Source of the DNA: Harmothoe impar
Taxonomy: Eukaryota; Annelida; Polychaeta; Phyllodocida; Polynoidae
Direction: 5' to 3'
Assembly: GCA_947462335.1 (NCBI GenBank)
Contig: OX381715.1
Location: 45,291,472-45,355,471, forward strand
DNA: 64,000 nt
Under the pieces are notes generated by a model. It was given only the letters and a program-made list of their open reading frames with translations. It ran no database searches and was not told where the DNA came from. Each line of letters begins with the position of its first letter. Position 1 is the stretch's first letter. Below, piece by piece: positions 22,620 to 34,174 of this stretch. The translations under genes were made by a program, and so were the position numbers.

Positions 22620-23029
22620 CACGGGACCCTACTGAGGACAGATGCCTGCCTCTTTGTGAGGACCGCGTGTTCCAAGAGGTGTTCTTCGTCGACTCTTTTT
22701 GTGATGTAGGAGTTGACAATCACTAGTTTCGAGGCAGCAGCATCCGCTCCCTCTCTCTTAGTGACTATGCCCTCGACTACCTCCAGATTACTATCGGAGC
22801 TGGCTTCGAATTCCTCAGCCATCGTCCGATGGGTTTCTGCGGCTACCTTGGTTATCATCATGGCGGCTTCCCGTCGGATGCTGAGGATCCTAGGCGCAGC
22901 ATCTGCCCTAGACATCCAGGGTTCATTGTCCTTGTACCCGAGGGTCCAAGGCTCAACGTCCCCTGCTGCCAGGCGATTCTCGTAGTAATCTGCTCGGAGA
23001 TGGGCCTTGGTGCATTGTGCAGCCTGGTT
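22620..23029 (-). pseudogene. Penelope-like element, N-terminal remnant
   Basis: An open frame runs from the element's 5' boundary. It ends with LTKRQASVLSR, the conserved motif upstream of Penelope RT domains. The usual following segment of about 100 residues is missing and the frame changes before the RT ORF. I read this as an internal deletion. The preceding roughly 110 residues have no motif I recognise. Confidence 0.55.
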
Positions 23030-24575
23030 CTTGGAACCCCTCCAAAGCGTGGTGAAGTTATTCCTAAAGGAGGTTGATGAGAAGAAAAGGTCCCTGCTGG
23101 AACTCCAAAACGAGATGGCTTCACATAAGGTGGAGGTTGACAAACTTTTGCACCAGAGGGTGTCTGGCGAATGTGAGGTTGCAAGCTTAAATACCTTGGG
23201 AAAGGATTTGAGCGCGCAGCTCCACTTAGCCAGGCAAGACCTCGCAAGCTTAAGGCAAGTCAATCAGGACCTGAAGACGAAGTCAGAGCAGGTACCACCA
23301 CCTACCACGGTGGTACCTCCAGTCATACCCGTACCCAATGTGTACACGACAGTGACACCTTCAGGTGTCCCGCCGCTAGTGCACACCACAGTAACAGGTA
23401 TGACACCTCAGATGGGGGCTAGCTATCTACAGACTCCGGTCTGTGGTGGCGCCTTGGGAGGCACGGCAACACCTCCAGGGTACACCCACCCATCTACTGG
23501 TTCAACGATGTTGAACCAACAGCAGACCATGGTCTCGGTTCCAGTACCGAAGCCCAGAGCTAGACAGGGCTTAACTCCTGTCCAGCGGGCTAAGTACGAC
23601 AGGAACCCGGCTATTGAGAAGCTGGGGACAGACATCGTCCCGCGGGACATCGATGAACTGGATGAAAGGTATGCTCCTTTCAACTTTGGGGAGATCAAAC
23701 ATCCAGATGCAGCCCGTCAAAAGGCCATCGATATTCCGCCTTTCACAGGGTCGCCACCCTGGAGGAAGTACAAAGTTCGGTTCAAGGCTATTGTGGAGAG
23801 CAATCGCTGGAACAATCAGCAAGCGCTGGTTGCTCTGAAGCAGGCACTCTGAAACGGGCCGGGTGAACCAGCCCTTTTGGCATTCGAGAGAGTGAAGATC
23901 AAGACATTGAGCTCACTTGAAGAAACGGCTGAATGGGCAATTGGGAAGATTGGTGAGCATGACCCAAGGACTCAGTTGCTCAAACGTGTCCAACGCAAGG
24001 ACGAGCATCTGAGATCCTATGGATTTGCTCTACAAGAACTGATATCCGAGTGTTATCAGGGATGTAGACCTGACACCCCCACTGTCATCCAGGAGTTAAC
24101 CTCCAGGTTTGTCAATGGAGTCAGGGACACCAATCTCCAGGCATATCTGCGGGAAAAATGGCAGCCGGACTTGTCTCTGGCTGACCTTTTTGACCATGCA
24201 GATGTGTATGACACCAAACAGGCTGTTTTTCCTAGTGGAGGAGTGTCGGCAACTCCATCTGTAGCCCCGAAAGGAGCTCAGGTGGTAGAGGCCGCCACGA
24301 AACCATCGAAGAAAAAACAGCCCGCCTCTGAGGAGGTGGCGGCAGTAATGCCTGACAGGGACATGGAAAAGATGATTGAGGGGTTGTTGCGGAAGCACTT
24401 GGAAAAGAGCTCTGCGTCCACTTCTAATTCTGGATCTGGAAAGAGAAGGAAAAAGAAGAAAAAGGACACGAAACCTCAGCCATGTAGACGCTGTCAGAAG
24501 ATGGGTCATTGGGCTAGCGAATGCAAGGCCCCTGCACCCGTCGCTGCTAAAACCGAAAAGGAGACGGAAAACTGA
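23030..24575 (+). pseudogene. Gypsy gag, capsid and nucleocapsid part
   Basis: After the Penelope insertion the gag frame resumes with a coiled-coil segment (EVDEKKRSLLELQ onwards) and a Pro/Thr-rich linker. A capsid-like helical region follows (FTGSPPWRKYKVRFKAIVE, then RTQLLKRVQRKDEHLRSY). It ends in a basic tail and one CCHC zinc knuckle (CRRCQKMGHWASEC) that binds RNA. One in-frame TGA at 23850-23852 breaks the capsid region, with open frame on both sides. It is either a nonsense mutation, a read-through stop or a sequencing error. Pol follows in another frame. Confidence 0.85.
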
Positions 24576-24658
24576 ATGGGGCCCATCCTCTTGGCAAGGA
24601 TGGCGCCCCCACAGTTAGCCATGCCTGTAAGGGATTAGTAGACGGTGTTAACTCTTCC

Positions 24659-27600
24659 ATGAACCAAGGCCGCGCAGAGGCAGAAGGGTCTGTACAACCT
24701 GTAAGCGTCTGGCAAGGCGGGGCTGGCAAAGACGAACGGAGTCCTGAGGATTCTGTAGTCGCTGGCTTAGAGGAGTCTTGGTTAGAATCAATTGCCCAGA
24801 GCAGTGTGATTCAAGACTCCCCGAGCGACCCATGTTGGGATTACCTCCTGACAAAAGGGGTTGCTATGGATGGAGGGGGAAGCCCGATGCTGACCTCTGA
24901 GTGTGTCCCTTTACGGGGACAGCGTTGGTACCTGAGTCTGGTTATTTCCGGGACGCGTGGTGAATTTTTGGTCGACACGGGTGCATCACACACCTTGGTC
25001 GATCTTAAATTCATGGCCCGTCTTTGCAACCAGCCCGAAGCTCCGCTACTAGGAGTAAAGGCTCGGACTGCTACGGGAGATAGTATGCAGACTTATGGCA
25101 GAACTGTAAAACCTATGTTGGTTGATGGCAAGACATACTGGATATGTCCAACCATCACCGACATCACTGATGATGGCATACTGGGGATGGACTTTGCTGC
25201 TCTTTACGGGGTAACAATGAACACCGCAACAGGCCGACTTCAGATTAAACATCCTTATAAACAATCTGTACAGTGCGTTTTAAGGAATGGTTCTTCAGTG
25301 GCGTCAGTGGCACAAGACACAAAGTTGGCAGCAGGACATGTATCAGATGTCCTAGTCAGCTGCGTGGGAGTGCAGGCCAGACGGCCGGGAATGTTTGAAC
25401 CAGAAGATCAAAAGCTCTCTGAGTTAGGTCTTGCTGGCTATCATACTTACCTGGCCAACGCTCGTTGGGGGGTGATACCGATTTGTAACTCGAGTAGTAG
25501 AGAAATCACTCTACGAAAAGGGACGCCTATTGGTAACACTACGCGAGCATATGGGGTAGACTCACTAACTACGGACTTTGTGGAAGTAGGTGTGGTAGCG
25601 GGAGACTCTTTCCACGAAGAGGCTCTAGCTAAATCCAACCTACCGAAACATCTAAGGTCCCTGTTGTGTGAGTCACACCTCACAACCCTAGAGAGCGAAA
25701 TGGTGGCACATGAGCTGTCGGAGTTATCTGACGCCTTTGCGCAACCAGGAGATCCTCTAGGGCGTACCAATACGGTACAACACCGGGTTGATACTGGGGA
25801 CGCGCTTCCCAGTAGAATCCCCTACCGTCGGTTACCCATGGCTAAAAAAAGTGCTATGGAGGCTGAGGTAGAAAAGATGTTGGATGAAGATGTGATTCAA
25901 CCTAGTGAGAGTCCATGGTCAAGTCCTGTTGTGATGGTCACCAAGAAGGATGGTTCCTGTCGATTTTGCATCGACTATAGGAAGTTGAACGGACTCACTA
26001 GGAAGAATGCATATCCTCTACCTCGGATAGATGAATGTGTGGAATCTCTGGGTGGGGCGAAATGGTTCTGTACACTAGATTTACAATCTGGTTATTGGCA
26101 GATCGGCATGGACCCCCGGGACCGAGAAAAAACCGCATTTTCTACCCATATGGGGACTATTTGAGTTCAACGTCATGCCATTTGGGCTATGCAATGCCCC
26201 GGCAACCTTTGAGGCAATGATGGAAACCATGTTACAGGGTTTACTTTGGAAAAAGTGCCTAGTATACTTGGACGACATCATCGTCTTCGGGGGTTCTGTG
26301 GAGGAAACTCTACAGAACCTCCAAGCTGTGCTGAAAGGCATCTTATCATATGGTCTGAAATTGAAACCTTCAAAGTGCAAGCTTTTTAGGAAATCAGTTG
26401 AATACCTAGGTAGAATTGTTTCTGAACATGGCATCATGGCTGATCCTCATAAGATCGAAGTGGTACAGAACTGGCCTCGTCCGATGGACACGAAGGAGAT
26501 ACGCTCTTTCATCGGGTTATGTTCATACTACAGAGATTTTATACCTGGATTCTCGAGAGTCGCAGCTCCCTTACAAGAGCTGATGATTGGAAAGAAGAAG
26601 GCTAAGGCTAAAATAGTCTGGTCTCCAGCCGCAGAACAGTCTTTCAGTGAGTTAAAGAGACTCTTCTTAGAAACACCTGTTTTGCACTACCCTGCACCTG
26701 TTGGTAAGTTCATCTTGGACACTGATGCTTCTAATACAAGTATTGGTGCTGCCTTGTCGCAGATCCAGGATGGGCGAGAAGTGCCGCTGGCATTTTCGTC
26801 CAACAGTTTAAGCAAAACACAACGTAACTACTGCACAACCAAGCGTGAACTCTTGGCAGTGGTGGTTTACACAAAAAAGTACAGACATTTCCTATATGGT
26901 GGGAATTATCTAGTACGGACGGATCATTCATCTCTGCAGTGGCTCCTTAACTTCAAGGACGCTGAGGGGATGATGGGTAGATGGTTGAACCACCTCTCTG
27001 AGTTTGGCATGACGAATGAGCATATCATACACAGGAGTGGAGTAGATCATGTGAATGCGGACAGCTTGTCCCGCTATCCTATCCGGAACTGTCACCGTGT
27101 AGACTGCCGAGACTGTGGGTCTCACAATGCAGTGATTGCGTCTGTGGGTGCGAAAGTTCCTAACTGGACGTTAAATCACTTGAAGGATGAGCAGCTTGCA
27201 GATCCGGCTATTTCGAGGGTGAACTCCTTGAAGTTGTTGGGCCTGTCCAAGCCTGTTCGCCCCGCACTTTCGCTGGAATGTAAAGAAGTTAGACAACTGT
27301 TAGCGCAGTGGGATAATCTTTTTATACGGAACAGTGTATTGTGCCGCTGGAGGGTGCAACCTGGCAGGAAGAGAACAGCTCAGTCTGTAGTGCCTTTGTC
27401 ACTCAGACTACAGTTGCTCAATTACTGTCATGGCCACCGAACTTCAGCACACTTTGGCAGACAACGAACTGAGGCAAAGATTAAGAGTAGATATTACTGG
27501 CCTGGTATGACTTTGGACATACGGCGTTGGGTGAAGCAATGTCCCCAATGCTGTTTATCAAAGCCTGGACCTGGTATCGGTAAACTACCTCTAAGTCAAG

Positions 27601-28804
27601 AGCTATTCGGTGTTCGTTTGCCCGGATCGCTGTTGATATCATTAGTGGTTTCAACACGACCCCCCGTGGGAATACCTGTATGATGGTGGTACAGGACTAC
27701 TATACCAAGTATGTCCAAGTATATCCGTTGGTAAATCATACAGCTGTTAGTGTTACCTGCGCAGAAGCACTTTTCGAGAATTGGATCCTCACGTGGGGAG
27801 GTCCTTTAATGCTTCACTCCGACCAGGGTCGCGAGTTTGAATCTCGACTGTGGGCAGAACTGTGTAGTAAAATACACATCTGCAAGACGCATACGAACCC
27901 CTATCGACCCCAGTCGGACGGTATGGTGGAACGTTTCAATCGGACGTTGATCCAATGTCTCACGACAATGGTTAATGAGCACCGGGATGATTGGGATGAG
28001 CACGCTCGCTATATCTCCCATGCTTACAATGCTACCGAACATGCGTCGACGGGCTGTACGCCTAATATGCTCGTAATGGGTGAAGACATAGTCATGCCAA
28101 GTGACATGGTCTATGGCGTGCAGGGACACCAGCTCGAGCAACCCTGCACAGTAATGTTTGTTGAGTCACTTCGACAATCATTACGCGAGTCCTATGGAGT
28201 AGTGAGGGACAACTTGGAAAAATCTGCTAGTTTGCAGAAGGTGGGCTATGACACGGGCCTTAAACTCCGCCAATTCAAGGTGGGGGATAAGGTCGCGAGA
28301 TTTAGCACACCTAATTCCAAAGTCAAGACCCTGTACTCCTGGGATGGTCCGCATACTGTTACTATGGTGGTGAGTGAAACTACTGTAGTAATACGTTTGC
28401 AGAAAGGGACTCTCACTAAATCACATGTGGCTAGACTCCGACCTTGGTATGGAGTTCCATATATAGATGACGGTGAAGATTCCCTCGGTGCTGGTCGAGT
28501 ACCAGCACCAACCGACCCTAAGCTACCGAAGATACCGAAGGCAGGACCAACGGTCATACCGTCGGTACCGACGGTAGCACGGAGAAGGGGTCGTCCTAGG
28601 AAATTACCGATTGAACCGCAGTCGTGTGTTACCAAGCCCAAGCGCGGTAGGCCTCATAAAAAAGGGTCAGCTGTGCGTAAAGGACTAACCGTGGACACCG
28701 GTAAACAAAGCAAAGTGATACCTCCGGTATCATCATTGCTGGACATACCGGTAGAAGGTCTACGGAGGAGTGCATGTGTCAGAGAGCGAGATAAAATTGT
28801 GTAA
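24659..28804 (+). pseudogene. Gypsy pol polyprotein: protease, RT, RNase H, integrase
   Basis: Three abutting frames carry all pol domains. Part 1 (24659-26164) has retropepsin (LVDTGASHTLVD) and the RT front (CIDYRKLN, TLDLQSGYWQI). Part 2 (26175-27683) has MPFGLCNAPATFE, the catalytic YLDDIIVF, RNase H (LDTDASNTSIGAAL, then TDHSSLQWLL) and the integrase HHCC finger (HGHRTSAHFG and CPQC). Part 3 (27680-28804) has the integrase core: VQDYYTKYV, HSDQGREFES and VERFNRTL, then a basic tail. A single-base frameshift lies near 26155 in RT and another near 27610-27625 before the integrase core. Such breaks in a copy with matching LTRs suggest sequence errors or a copy defective at birth. Confidence 0.93.
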
Positions 28805-30236
28805 ACATTTTTTTTCTTACCTTGTTGACGACATTTAGCTGCTGGCTTCATTAAATTTCCATGGACAGTTCCATACTGGGCCGGTGGTCATTGGCCCGGT
28901 ACTCGATCACCAAAACACAACGATGTGGTTATCCGTTGGAGGTAGAAAAGCACGTGTTCAGGGCGGGTGGCTGGCTTTGCCGATTAATTCTAAGTATGGG
29001 ATTAATTTTGACCACATATCGCTTAGTAACACGCTGCTGTGTATGTCCTCTAACGCCGGTACATCATTCCCGGGTTTTCTTGTGGCTCGGCCACGAAATT
29101 GTAAACAACAGCCCAGGTAGCAAGGGTATATTGGGCCAATGTCGACAATGATCGACACCATCGCAATCGTTATACCAACCATGGCCCATTGTAGGTAATG
29201 CATACATTGGTTCAACATACAAATAACAATGATGGCCCACCATTGGCAATTCCTATAATGGGCCATTGCTGGGTTGACCGCTGGCCCAGAGCCGGCCCAT
29301 GCTTGATATTGCTGATATTGACCCAGTGTTGGCCCAGTGTTGGAACATTTCAGGGCCATCATATTATTTCTGATGTTGGACCAACATAAATTCTAACTGC
29401 ACTTGTCCAATATCGGCTGTGATCTACACCAGGGGGATTCAATGTTGCCTGAAGAATATCTTACAGGATGGCTCCAACTTTGCCATCATATTGGGTTATA
29501 AATGTGATCCCCAGTGTGCTCTACATGGTTAAAGGTCAGAGGAAGTTTATGGATGAAATTTGATATCTAAAAGTGCCATTTACTGCATGACATCAGCGGG
29601 AATTTGTCAAAAGGAACTTGAAGACACCTCATGTGTGGGTGATGGAGTTAGATAAGTCCTAAATCATAGTAATACAGATTGTATGGTGTCTAACCAATTT
29701 GGGATAGAGATCAAGATGGATTAAAAAGACAGAAATGGCTTTTTCTAAACTGATGATACTTGACAGTCATGTCTTAAATGTGTTTGTACATTCAAATATA
29801 CACATAAAAATAGTATTGTTCAATATTAGTGATTGTTGCAGTTGTCCTATATGGAGAATTATATGTTGGAGCCACATATGTATTTCAAGGTTGCCCCAAT
29901 GTTTAATTTGTAACTTTGGAATAAGGTAAAAACATTTTAATGTTGGCCCACCATCGGGCCAATATGAAATCGATATCCCTTTTTCTGAGCATGGGCCATT
30001 ACAGGGCCAGCGGTCAAACCAGCGGTGGGCCAATATCAAAATGCCAATATTGGCCCATTTTTAAGTGGTATATTGGCCCAATGATGGCCCAATGTACCCA
30101 ATGCCCGCGTCACCTGATCGATTTCTCGCGCCAAATGAGCCGTGAGAAATTGGGTCACCTCGGCGCGTCTTGGGGACGCGACCCCTGATTGGCTGAGAAG
30201 CCGGTCAAGGGGCGGGGTCACGGGGGACGGGTGGGG
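28805..30236. other. Non-coding stretch between Gypsy pol and accessory ORF
   Basis: About 300 bases after pol show nothing recognisable. An inverted-repeat element (29105-30105) follows, and then the GC-rich promoter of the accessory ORF. ORFs in this stretch overlap the repeats and lack family signals. Confidence 0.6.
29105..30105. mobile_element. Inverted-repeat element rich in TTGGCCCA
   Basis: The left arm (about 29105-29400) and right arm (about 29920-30105) are imperfect reverse complements. Both share GACCGCTGGCCC and TGGGCCATT in matching order. TTGGCCCA and its complement recur a dozen times. The exact termini are not clear and there is no transposase. It is probably a non-autonomous DNA transposon nested in the Gypsy element. 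Confidence 0.55.
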
Positions 30237-30275
30237 TATATAAGCCCCACACGCAGCCAGGCTTCTTCAGATCAG
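30187..30275 (+). promoter_or_regulatory. Promoter of accessory ORF: CCAAT, GC and TATA boxes
   Basis: An inverted CCAAT box (ATTGG, 30187-30191), a GC box (GGGGCGGGG, about 30209-30217) and TATATAAG (30237-30244) are spaced as in RNA polymerase II core promoters. A TCAGATCAG initiator-like stretch lies about 30 bases after the TATA box. The region is CpG-rich, unlike its surroundings. It lies 140-230 bases upstream of the 802-codon ORF. Confidence 0.65.
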
Positions 30276-30413
30276 CACGTTTGCCCGTAGGGTAACGTGT
30301 TGATCAGTGGTGCCTAGGTCTGCCCGGCAGTACCTACACTATTGTTTACCAGCTGTCCTACTAAAAGCTCGGGTGAGTAAACCGTGAGGTTCACCTACGC
30401 CTGAGCTAGCGGT

Positions 30414-32822
30414 ATGGCAGCCCGTGTAGATGGCAAATGCACGGCCCCGGAGGAGGCTGCAGTCTCCGACGGGGAAGACCGGGTACTCGAGTCTGACACT
30501 GAAATGGACACCACCGGTGCTCCAACCGTCGGTGCAGGCTCGGCTTCGGTACCAACAGAACCTAACCCTGAGGGGCCGGGTAATGTTGTTCCAAAAACAG
30601 AACCTGGTCTGGGTGGTAGTGGTACCATCCAGGAGGAGAACCCTGCTGGGGGATCTTCTCCGAAACCCGACGGTGTAATGGCAACTGAACCGACGGTCCC
30701 TGATGGTGATTCATCAGACGGGTCCACGGTTCATGTCAAGACCAAACGGAAGCGAAGGCCTAAGAGAAGGATTGTTTCTTCCCCTGAAACCCCAGCTACC
30801 GAAGAGGTCGCACCTACTGAGGCAGATAAGCTCAAAGCTGTTGCTGATAGAGTGTCCAAGGCGGAAGCCGAAGGATGGTCTGTCGCAGAGAGCAGGGCCA
30901 ATCGCCGCCTCCGCGCCAAGGCAGCGCATGTTCGTTTGAACCTGAGTCTCGGTGATGATGACCGGAAGAACCTGAGCCTTTCTGACCTAGTTCAGGAAAA
31001 TGGCAAAATGGCTCTTCCGCCGCCTCACACGACAGAAGGTTCGGATGACGAAGACTGGTTGTCCGGTGACTCCCATCCAATTGACTGGTACCTTGTGTAC
31101 ATCAGGGCAGTGTTGGAAGGGAATAAACCTTACATCAACAAGTCATGCCGCTCCAAGCTGAGATATGCTTGGAGGAACTACGTGCCAGGGGATCCCTGCC
31201 CGTATGTTCGCTGTCAGCGCCTGAAAGGGACTGCTACAGCATCAAAACGGTGGCCAGACTTGCTCAAGTTTGCCCGTCATCTCGTAGAGAAGCACATGAA
31301 TGTGCGTCCCTACTTGTACTGTGTGCGTGGGAGTTCTTCGACCTCCTGCCCCGAGTACAGTGACGGCGAGCTATTCCGTTGCCAACGGAGGGCAGATTTG
31401 GTAAGGCATCTGTGCGACAATAAAGGCGTTCACAAGCGCACTATTAGTCGTGCAGTTGAGGCAGCACTGAAGGTCTGGGGGTGCCACAAACGTGTAGGTA
31501 ATCTGCACTATAAGTGGCGTACCAACAGACTTAAACAGTGGAACTACCTCACGGAAGCTGACTGGGAGAGATTGTGTAAGGGCGCCAAGTGCGAACAAAC
31601 CGATCTCGGGCCAGATACAGAAATTCCGATGCCCACTGTGAGAAAGGATACCCCTCCTAAGAAAGATCTGAAAAGGGGCCGCCAGTCATCCAAGGATGAT
31701 ACCAAAGGTGGGCGTGACCGTTCCCGCAGTGAACCTGCGAAGAAACGGGCCGCCACAGCCACGGTAACATCCGAGGTCGACAGTAGCCAAACCGTCGGTA
31801 CCGTCACGGTGTCTTCGGTTGCATTGCCCCCTGTTGCTGACCAATTGCCCCGGCAGGAGAGACAGAAACTGGGAGATGCACTGGCTATTGTTCAGAACTC
31901 ATTGGGTGACGAGCAGGCGGGTCAGGTTGCTGCTGACTATGTCAGACAGTACAAGTGGAGCCAGAAGCAAAAGAAAGCTTTGGCTGCACAGGAGGGTGTC
32001 TCACCTGTCAGTGATGCTGACCAGGTAGAGGTACAACAGCCGGATGGGGCGTCAGCCCAGCCGACTGCTCCACCCCAGCACGGAGCAACCTCTGACCCCG
32101 TAAGGGATGACAAGGTGACTCCAGAGCCTGAGCACAGGGCTGTTGACGATGGGCTAGCAGGGTTACCTGTGTTGCCCGGAGACAGACCTGCCTATGACGC
32201 TGGATTCTCTGACACTCTAGTCCCCGGATTTGAGTGCTACAGAGCGAAAATGGCTGAAAACGCAAGTAAGCTACTCCAGTTTCAGGTTTCTTTCTTGGAG
32301 AAGTCCTACTTTGAGCAGTACAAGCTGCTCAGAGAACAGGCTATCCGGGAGGGAAAAGCTTGGGTCGCTGAAAGAACCAGAATCCTTGCCGAGCGTGAGG
32401 CAAATCTGGAGCAAGATCATGCCCTCTGGAGGGCTACGATCGAGCAGCTCGAATCAAGGTTGACAACTTGTGACGCCAAGTTCTTCCGACAATTCGGGCT
32501 AAAACTGACCGAGTGGGAGAGAACTGGTTTTCCAGATCTCCAGTCTAGATTGGGGCTTGCCGCAAGGCCTGCTCCTCCTGTGACCCCAGTACTGTCAGTA
32601 CACCCACCCAGGTATGAGATGCCATTCTCGTTCATGGCACACTCTACCCGGGTGGTCAGCGGCGGGGAGCCTACTGTGGCGCCGAGTACCCACTCGGATG
32701 CTACAGGTGGAGCCCTTCCTCTCCAGGTGGAGGCTACTGTGGTTTGCGCCACGGAGGCCCCTCCTGGGGGAAGTCCTGATGGGGAGGAAAAGCCATCCGG
32801 TGGTGTCCCTATGGACACCTAA
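30414..32822 (+). CDS. Gypsy accessory ORF, putative zinc-finger DNA-binding protein (802 aa)
   Basis: One uninterrupted ORF lies between pol and the 3' LTR, in pol sense. Residues 1-130 are acidic and Pro/Thr-rich, and 110-130 are basic (KTKRKRRPKRR), a likely nuclear signal. Residues about 260-345 hold two C2H2-like fingers (CPYVRC with RHLVEKH, then CPEY, FRCQRR and RHLCDNKGVH). A basic Ser/Lys stretch at about 410-460 follows. A helical, probably coiled-coil segment spans about 610-700, and the tail is Pro-rich. I recognise no known family, and it is not an envelope protein: no signal peptide or membrane segment is visible. It is the only large Gypsy-encoded ORF with no break. A capsid-side partner, transcription factor or captured host gene are all possible. 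Confidence 0.8.
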   Translation: MAARVDGKCTAPEEAAVSDGEDRVLESDTEMDTTGAPTVGAGSASVPTEPNPEGPGNVVPKTEPGLGGSGTIQEENPAGGSSPKPDGVMATEPTVPDGDSSDGSTVHVKTKRKRRPKRRIVSSPETPATEEVAPTEADKLKAVADRVSKAEAEGWSVAESRANRRLRAKAAHVRLNLSLGDDDRKNLSLSDLVQENGKMALPPPHTTEGSDDEDWLSGDSHPIDWYLVYIRAVLEGNKPYINKSCRSKLRYAWRNYVPGDPCPYVRCQRLKGTATASKRWPDLLKFARHLVEKHMNVRPYLYCVRGSSSTSCPEYSDGELFRCQRRADLVRHLCDNKGVHKRTISRAVEAALKVWGCHKRVGNLHYKWRTNRLKQWNYLTEADWERLCKGAKCEQTDLGPDTEIPMPTVRKDTPPKKDLKRGRQSSKDDTKGGRDRSRSEPAKKRAATATVTSEVDSSQTVGTVTVSSVALPPVADQLPRQERQKLGDALAIVQNSLGDEQAGQVAADYVRQYKWSQKQKKALAAQEGVSPVSDADQVEVQQPDGASAQPTAPPQHGATSDPVRDDKVTPEPEHRAVDDGLAGLPVLPGDRPAYDAGFSDTLVPGFECYRAKMAENASKLLQFQVSFLEKSYFEQYKLLREQAIREGKAWVAERTRILAEREANLEQDHALWRATIEQLESRLTTCDAKFFRQFGLKLTEWERTGFPDLQSRLGLAARPAPPVTPVLSVHPPRYEMPFSFMAHSTRVVSGGEPTVAPSTHSDATGGALPLQVEATVVCATEAPPGGSPDGEEKPSGGVPMDT

Positions 32823-33753
32823 GGATGGTCCCCTGTCAGGCCCTCTGGGGTGCACTGTTCCGCCCCTCGGAGGTAAAACTAAACCCTCGACGCAGCTAAC
32901 GCCCCTGGACAACCGAAGCAGACCGACGGTGCTGTCGTGACTTAACCTAGTCTCTACTGCCACCAAACTGGAAGCAGCCTGATGTCTTCAACCGTGGTTT
33001 ACAACTAAGCCACAACCGTCGGTTCTCTACTACTGTCCAGGGCTCCTGATCCTGTGGTCACTATCTACTATTGTGACCTATAAACTATTATATGGATCAT
33101 CCTCCTGTGATAATTATTTATAGGGAGGCACGGACCTACCTTTTTATATTTATATTTCACAAGAGATGGAAGCACTATACGGGTGCTGGACTCTAGCCAT
33201 CTCTACCACCATAAACTGCTAGGTACTGGAGTACCAACCCTAATAAGGATGACGACCTATCCCACCTTATTTAGGATACGCTATTATGGATTTTTTATAT
33301 ATAAACTTTTCTACGCCAAAGGAAGTGGGAACTACTATAGTTCCATCTATAAACTTTTCTTCGCCAAAGGAAGTGAGAACTATTATAGTTCTATTATTTA
33401 TATATAAGGACACTAACTCCACACGGATTCACACCATTACTGAATGTAGTAGGTGATGTGTTGAGTTTCCAAGGTGGTTATTGGTGCCTTTTCTATTAAC
33501 TGATACTAGTCTAGGACTATCAGTTGGACAGTTTTTATATCATGTGCCTACGGGACTGTGGTTTGATACCAAAGACAATACTGTTGATATAAACTGTTAT
33601 GTACATGTTAACTTGTATGTTCATGTATGTATGCCTGTTTTTACTATGAGTAGAAATGTTACTTGTTGATAAATAGATATACATGGTGTATAATGTATCC
33701 AAGAGGTATTATTATTATAAAACCAGCCCTTCCTACATTCTTAAGGGGGGTAG
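32823..33753 (+). other. Gypsy 3' non-coding region with polypurine tract
   Basis: The region after the accessory ORF has two tandem 49 bp units (33301-33400, ATAAACTTTTCTWCGCCAAA) and two ACCGWCGGT motifs (32922-32930, 33015-33023). It ends in the polypurine tract AAGGGGGGTAG at 33743-33753. Small ORFs at 33183 and 33481 recur exactly in the inverted copy and are not taken as genes. Confidence 0.75.
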
Positions 33754-34174
33754 TGTAACGGGTTGACTATAAGTCTAACTGTTATCGTTGTATATCTATT
33801 GTATGTTATAAGATGTAACACGGTTCTATTGTGTTTAATAACTGTTTTATTCATATAACTAGTGTCGTCGGTTCGTTACATACACCGACTCCTCTAGTTC
33901 GGTTATATACGGTAGTGTACCGGTACCACCTTCGGTTACCGTCGGTAGTTGTTACATAATCATTTTACATAACTAAACCTAACAGGTGGCGCTGCTAGTA
34001 CGGTCACGTGGCCTACGCAGCGCTGTATATAAGACGGCTACTTCCCCATTGGAAGTCAGTCAGGTTTGGGACTGTCGTGACATGACCACCCTGTGCTCAC
34101 GGGCTTAACTCTATGCTATAGGGTTGCCTACTGTATTATATGTCTGTTACTGTTCTTGTATAGCTGATGGTTAT
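33754..34174 (+). repeat. 3' LTR of Gypsy element, truncated
   Basis: It matches the first 421 bases of the 5' LTR without visible change, then breaks off after GATGGTTAT. Inverted LINE A sequence follows directly. The missing 119 bases are present in the inverted LTR copy. Confidence 0.9.

Larger units (their letters stand above)
19977..23029 (-). mobile_element. Penelope-like retroelement (RT plus GIY-YIG)
   Basis: A roughly 3.05 kb insertion in the Gypsy gag is flanked by CTTGGA (19971-19976 and 23030-23035). Its main ORF on the - strand carries Penelope-type reverse transcriptase and a C-terminal GIY-YIG-like endonuclease. The length and single-ORF plan are typical of Penelope-like elements. 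A shorter open stretch upstream (22620-23029) carries the N-terminal LTKRQASVLSR motif of the family, out of frame with the RT ORF, so the copy seems to have lost sequence between the two. The 3' region (19977-20666) is non-coding with a hammerhead-like core. Confidence 0.85.
18650..34174 (+). mobile_element. Young Ty3/Gypsy LTR retrotransposon with nested elements
   Basis: The element begins with a 540 bp LTR (TG...CA), a primer binding site, gag and pol in + sense, an accessory ORF, a polypurine tract (AAGGGGGGTAG) and a 3' LTR cut short at 421 bp. The overlapping LTR sequence shows no difference by eye, so insertion was recent. It lies inside LINE A with a 4 bp duplication ATTG, the right copy of which is found in the inverted fragment at 34392-34395. 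A Penelope-like element splits gag and an inverted-repeat element lies downstream of pol. Domain order PR-RT-RNaseH-IN places it in Ty3/Gypsy. Confidence 0.9.

Noticed and set aside
22713..22985. + strand ORF opposite the Penelope N-terminal remnant
   Set aside because: The opposite strand carries the Penelope LTKRQASVLSR motif in a more protein-like frame; the + frame is a shadow.
30395..30727. 110-codon - strand ORF over the start of the accessory ORF
   Set aside because: It is the antisense of the Pro/Ser/Thr-rich N-terminus of the 802-codon ORF.
33481..33669. 62-codon ORF near the Gypsy 3' end, exact copy at 35020-35208
   Set aside because: The copies arise from the palindromic duplication; alone the ORF is short, AT-rich and without motif.
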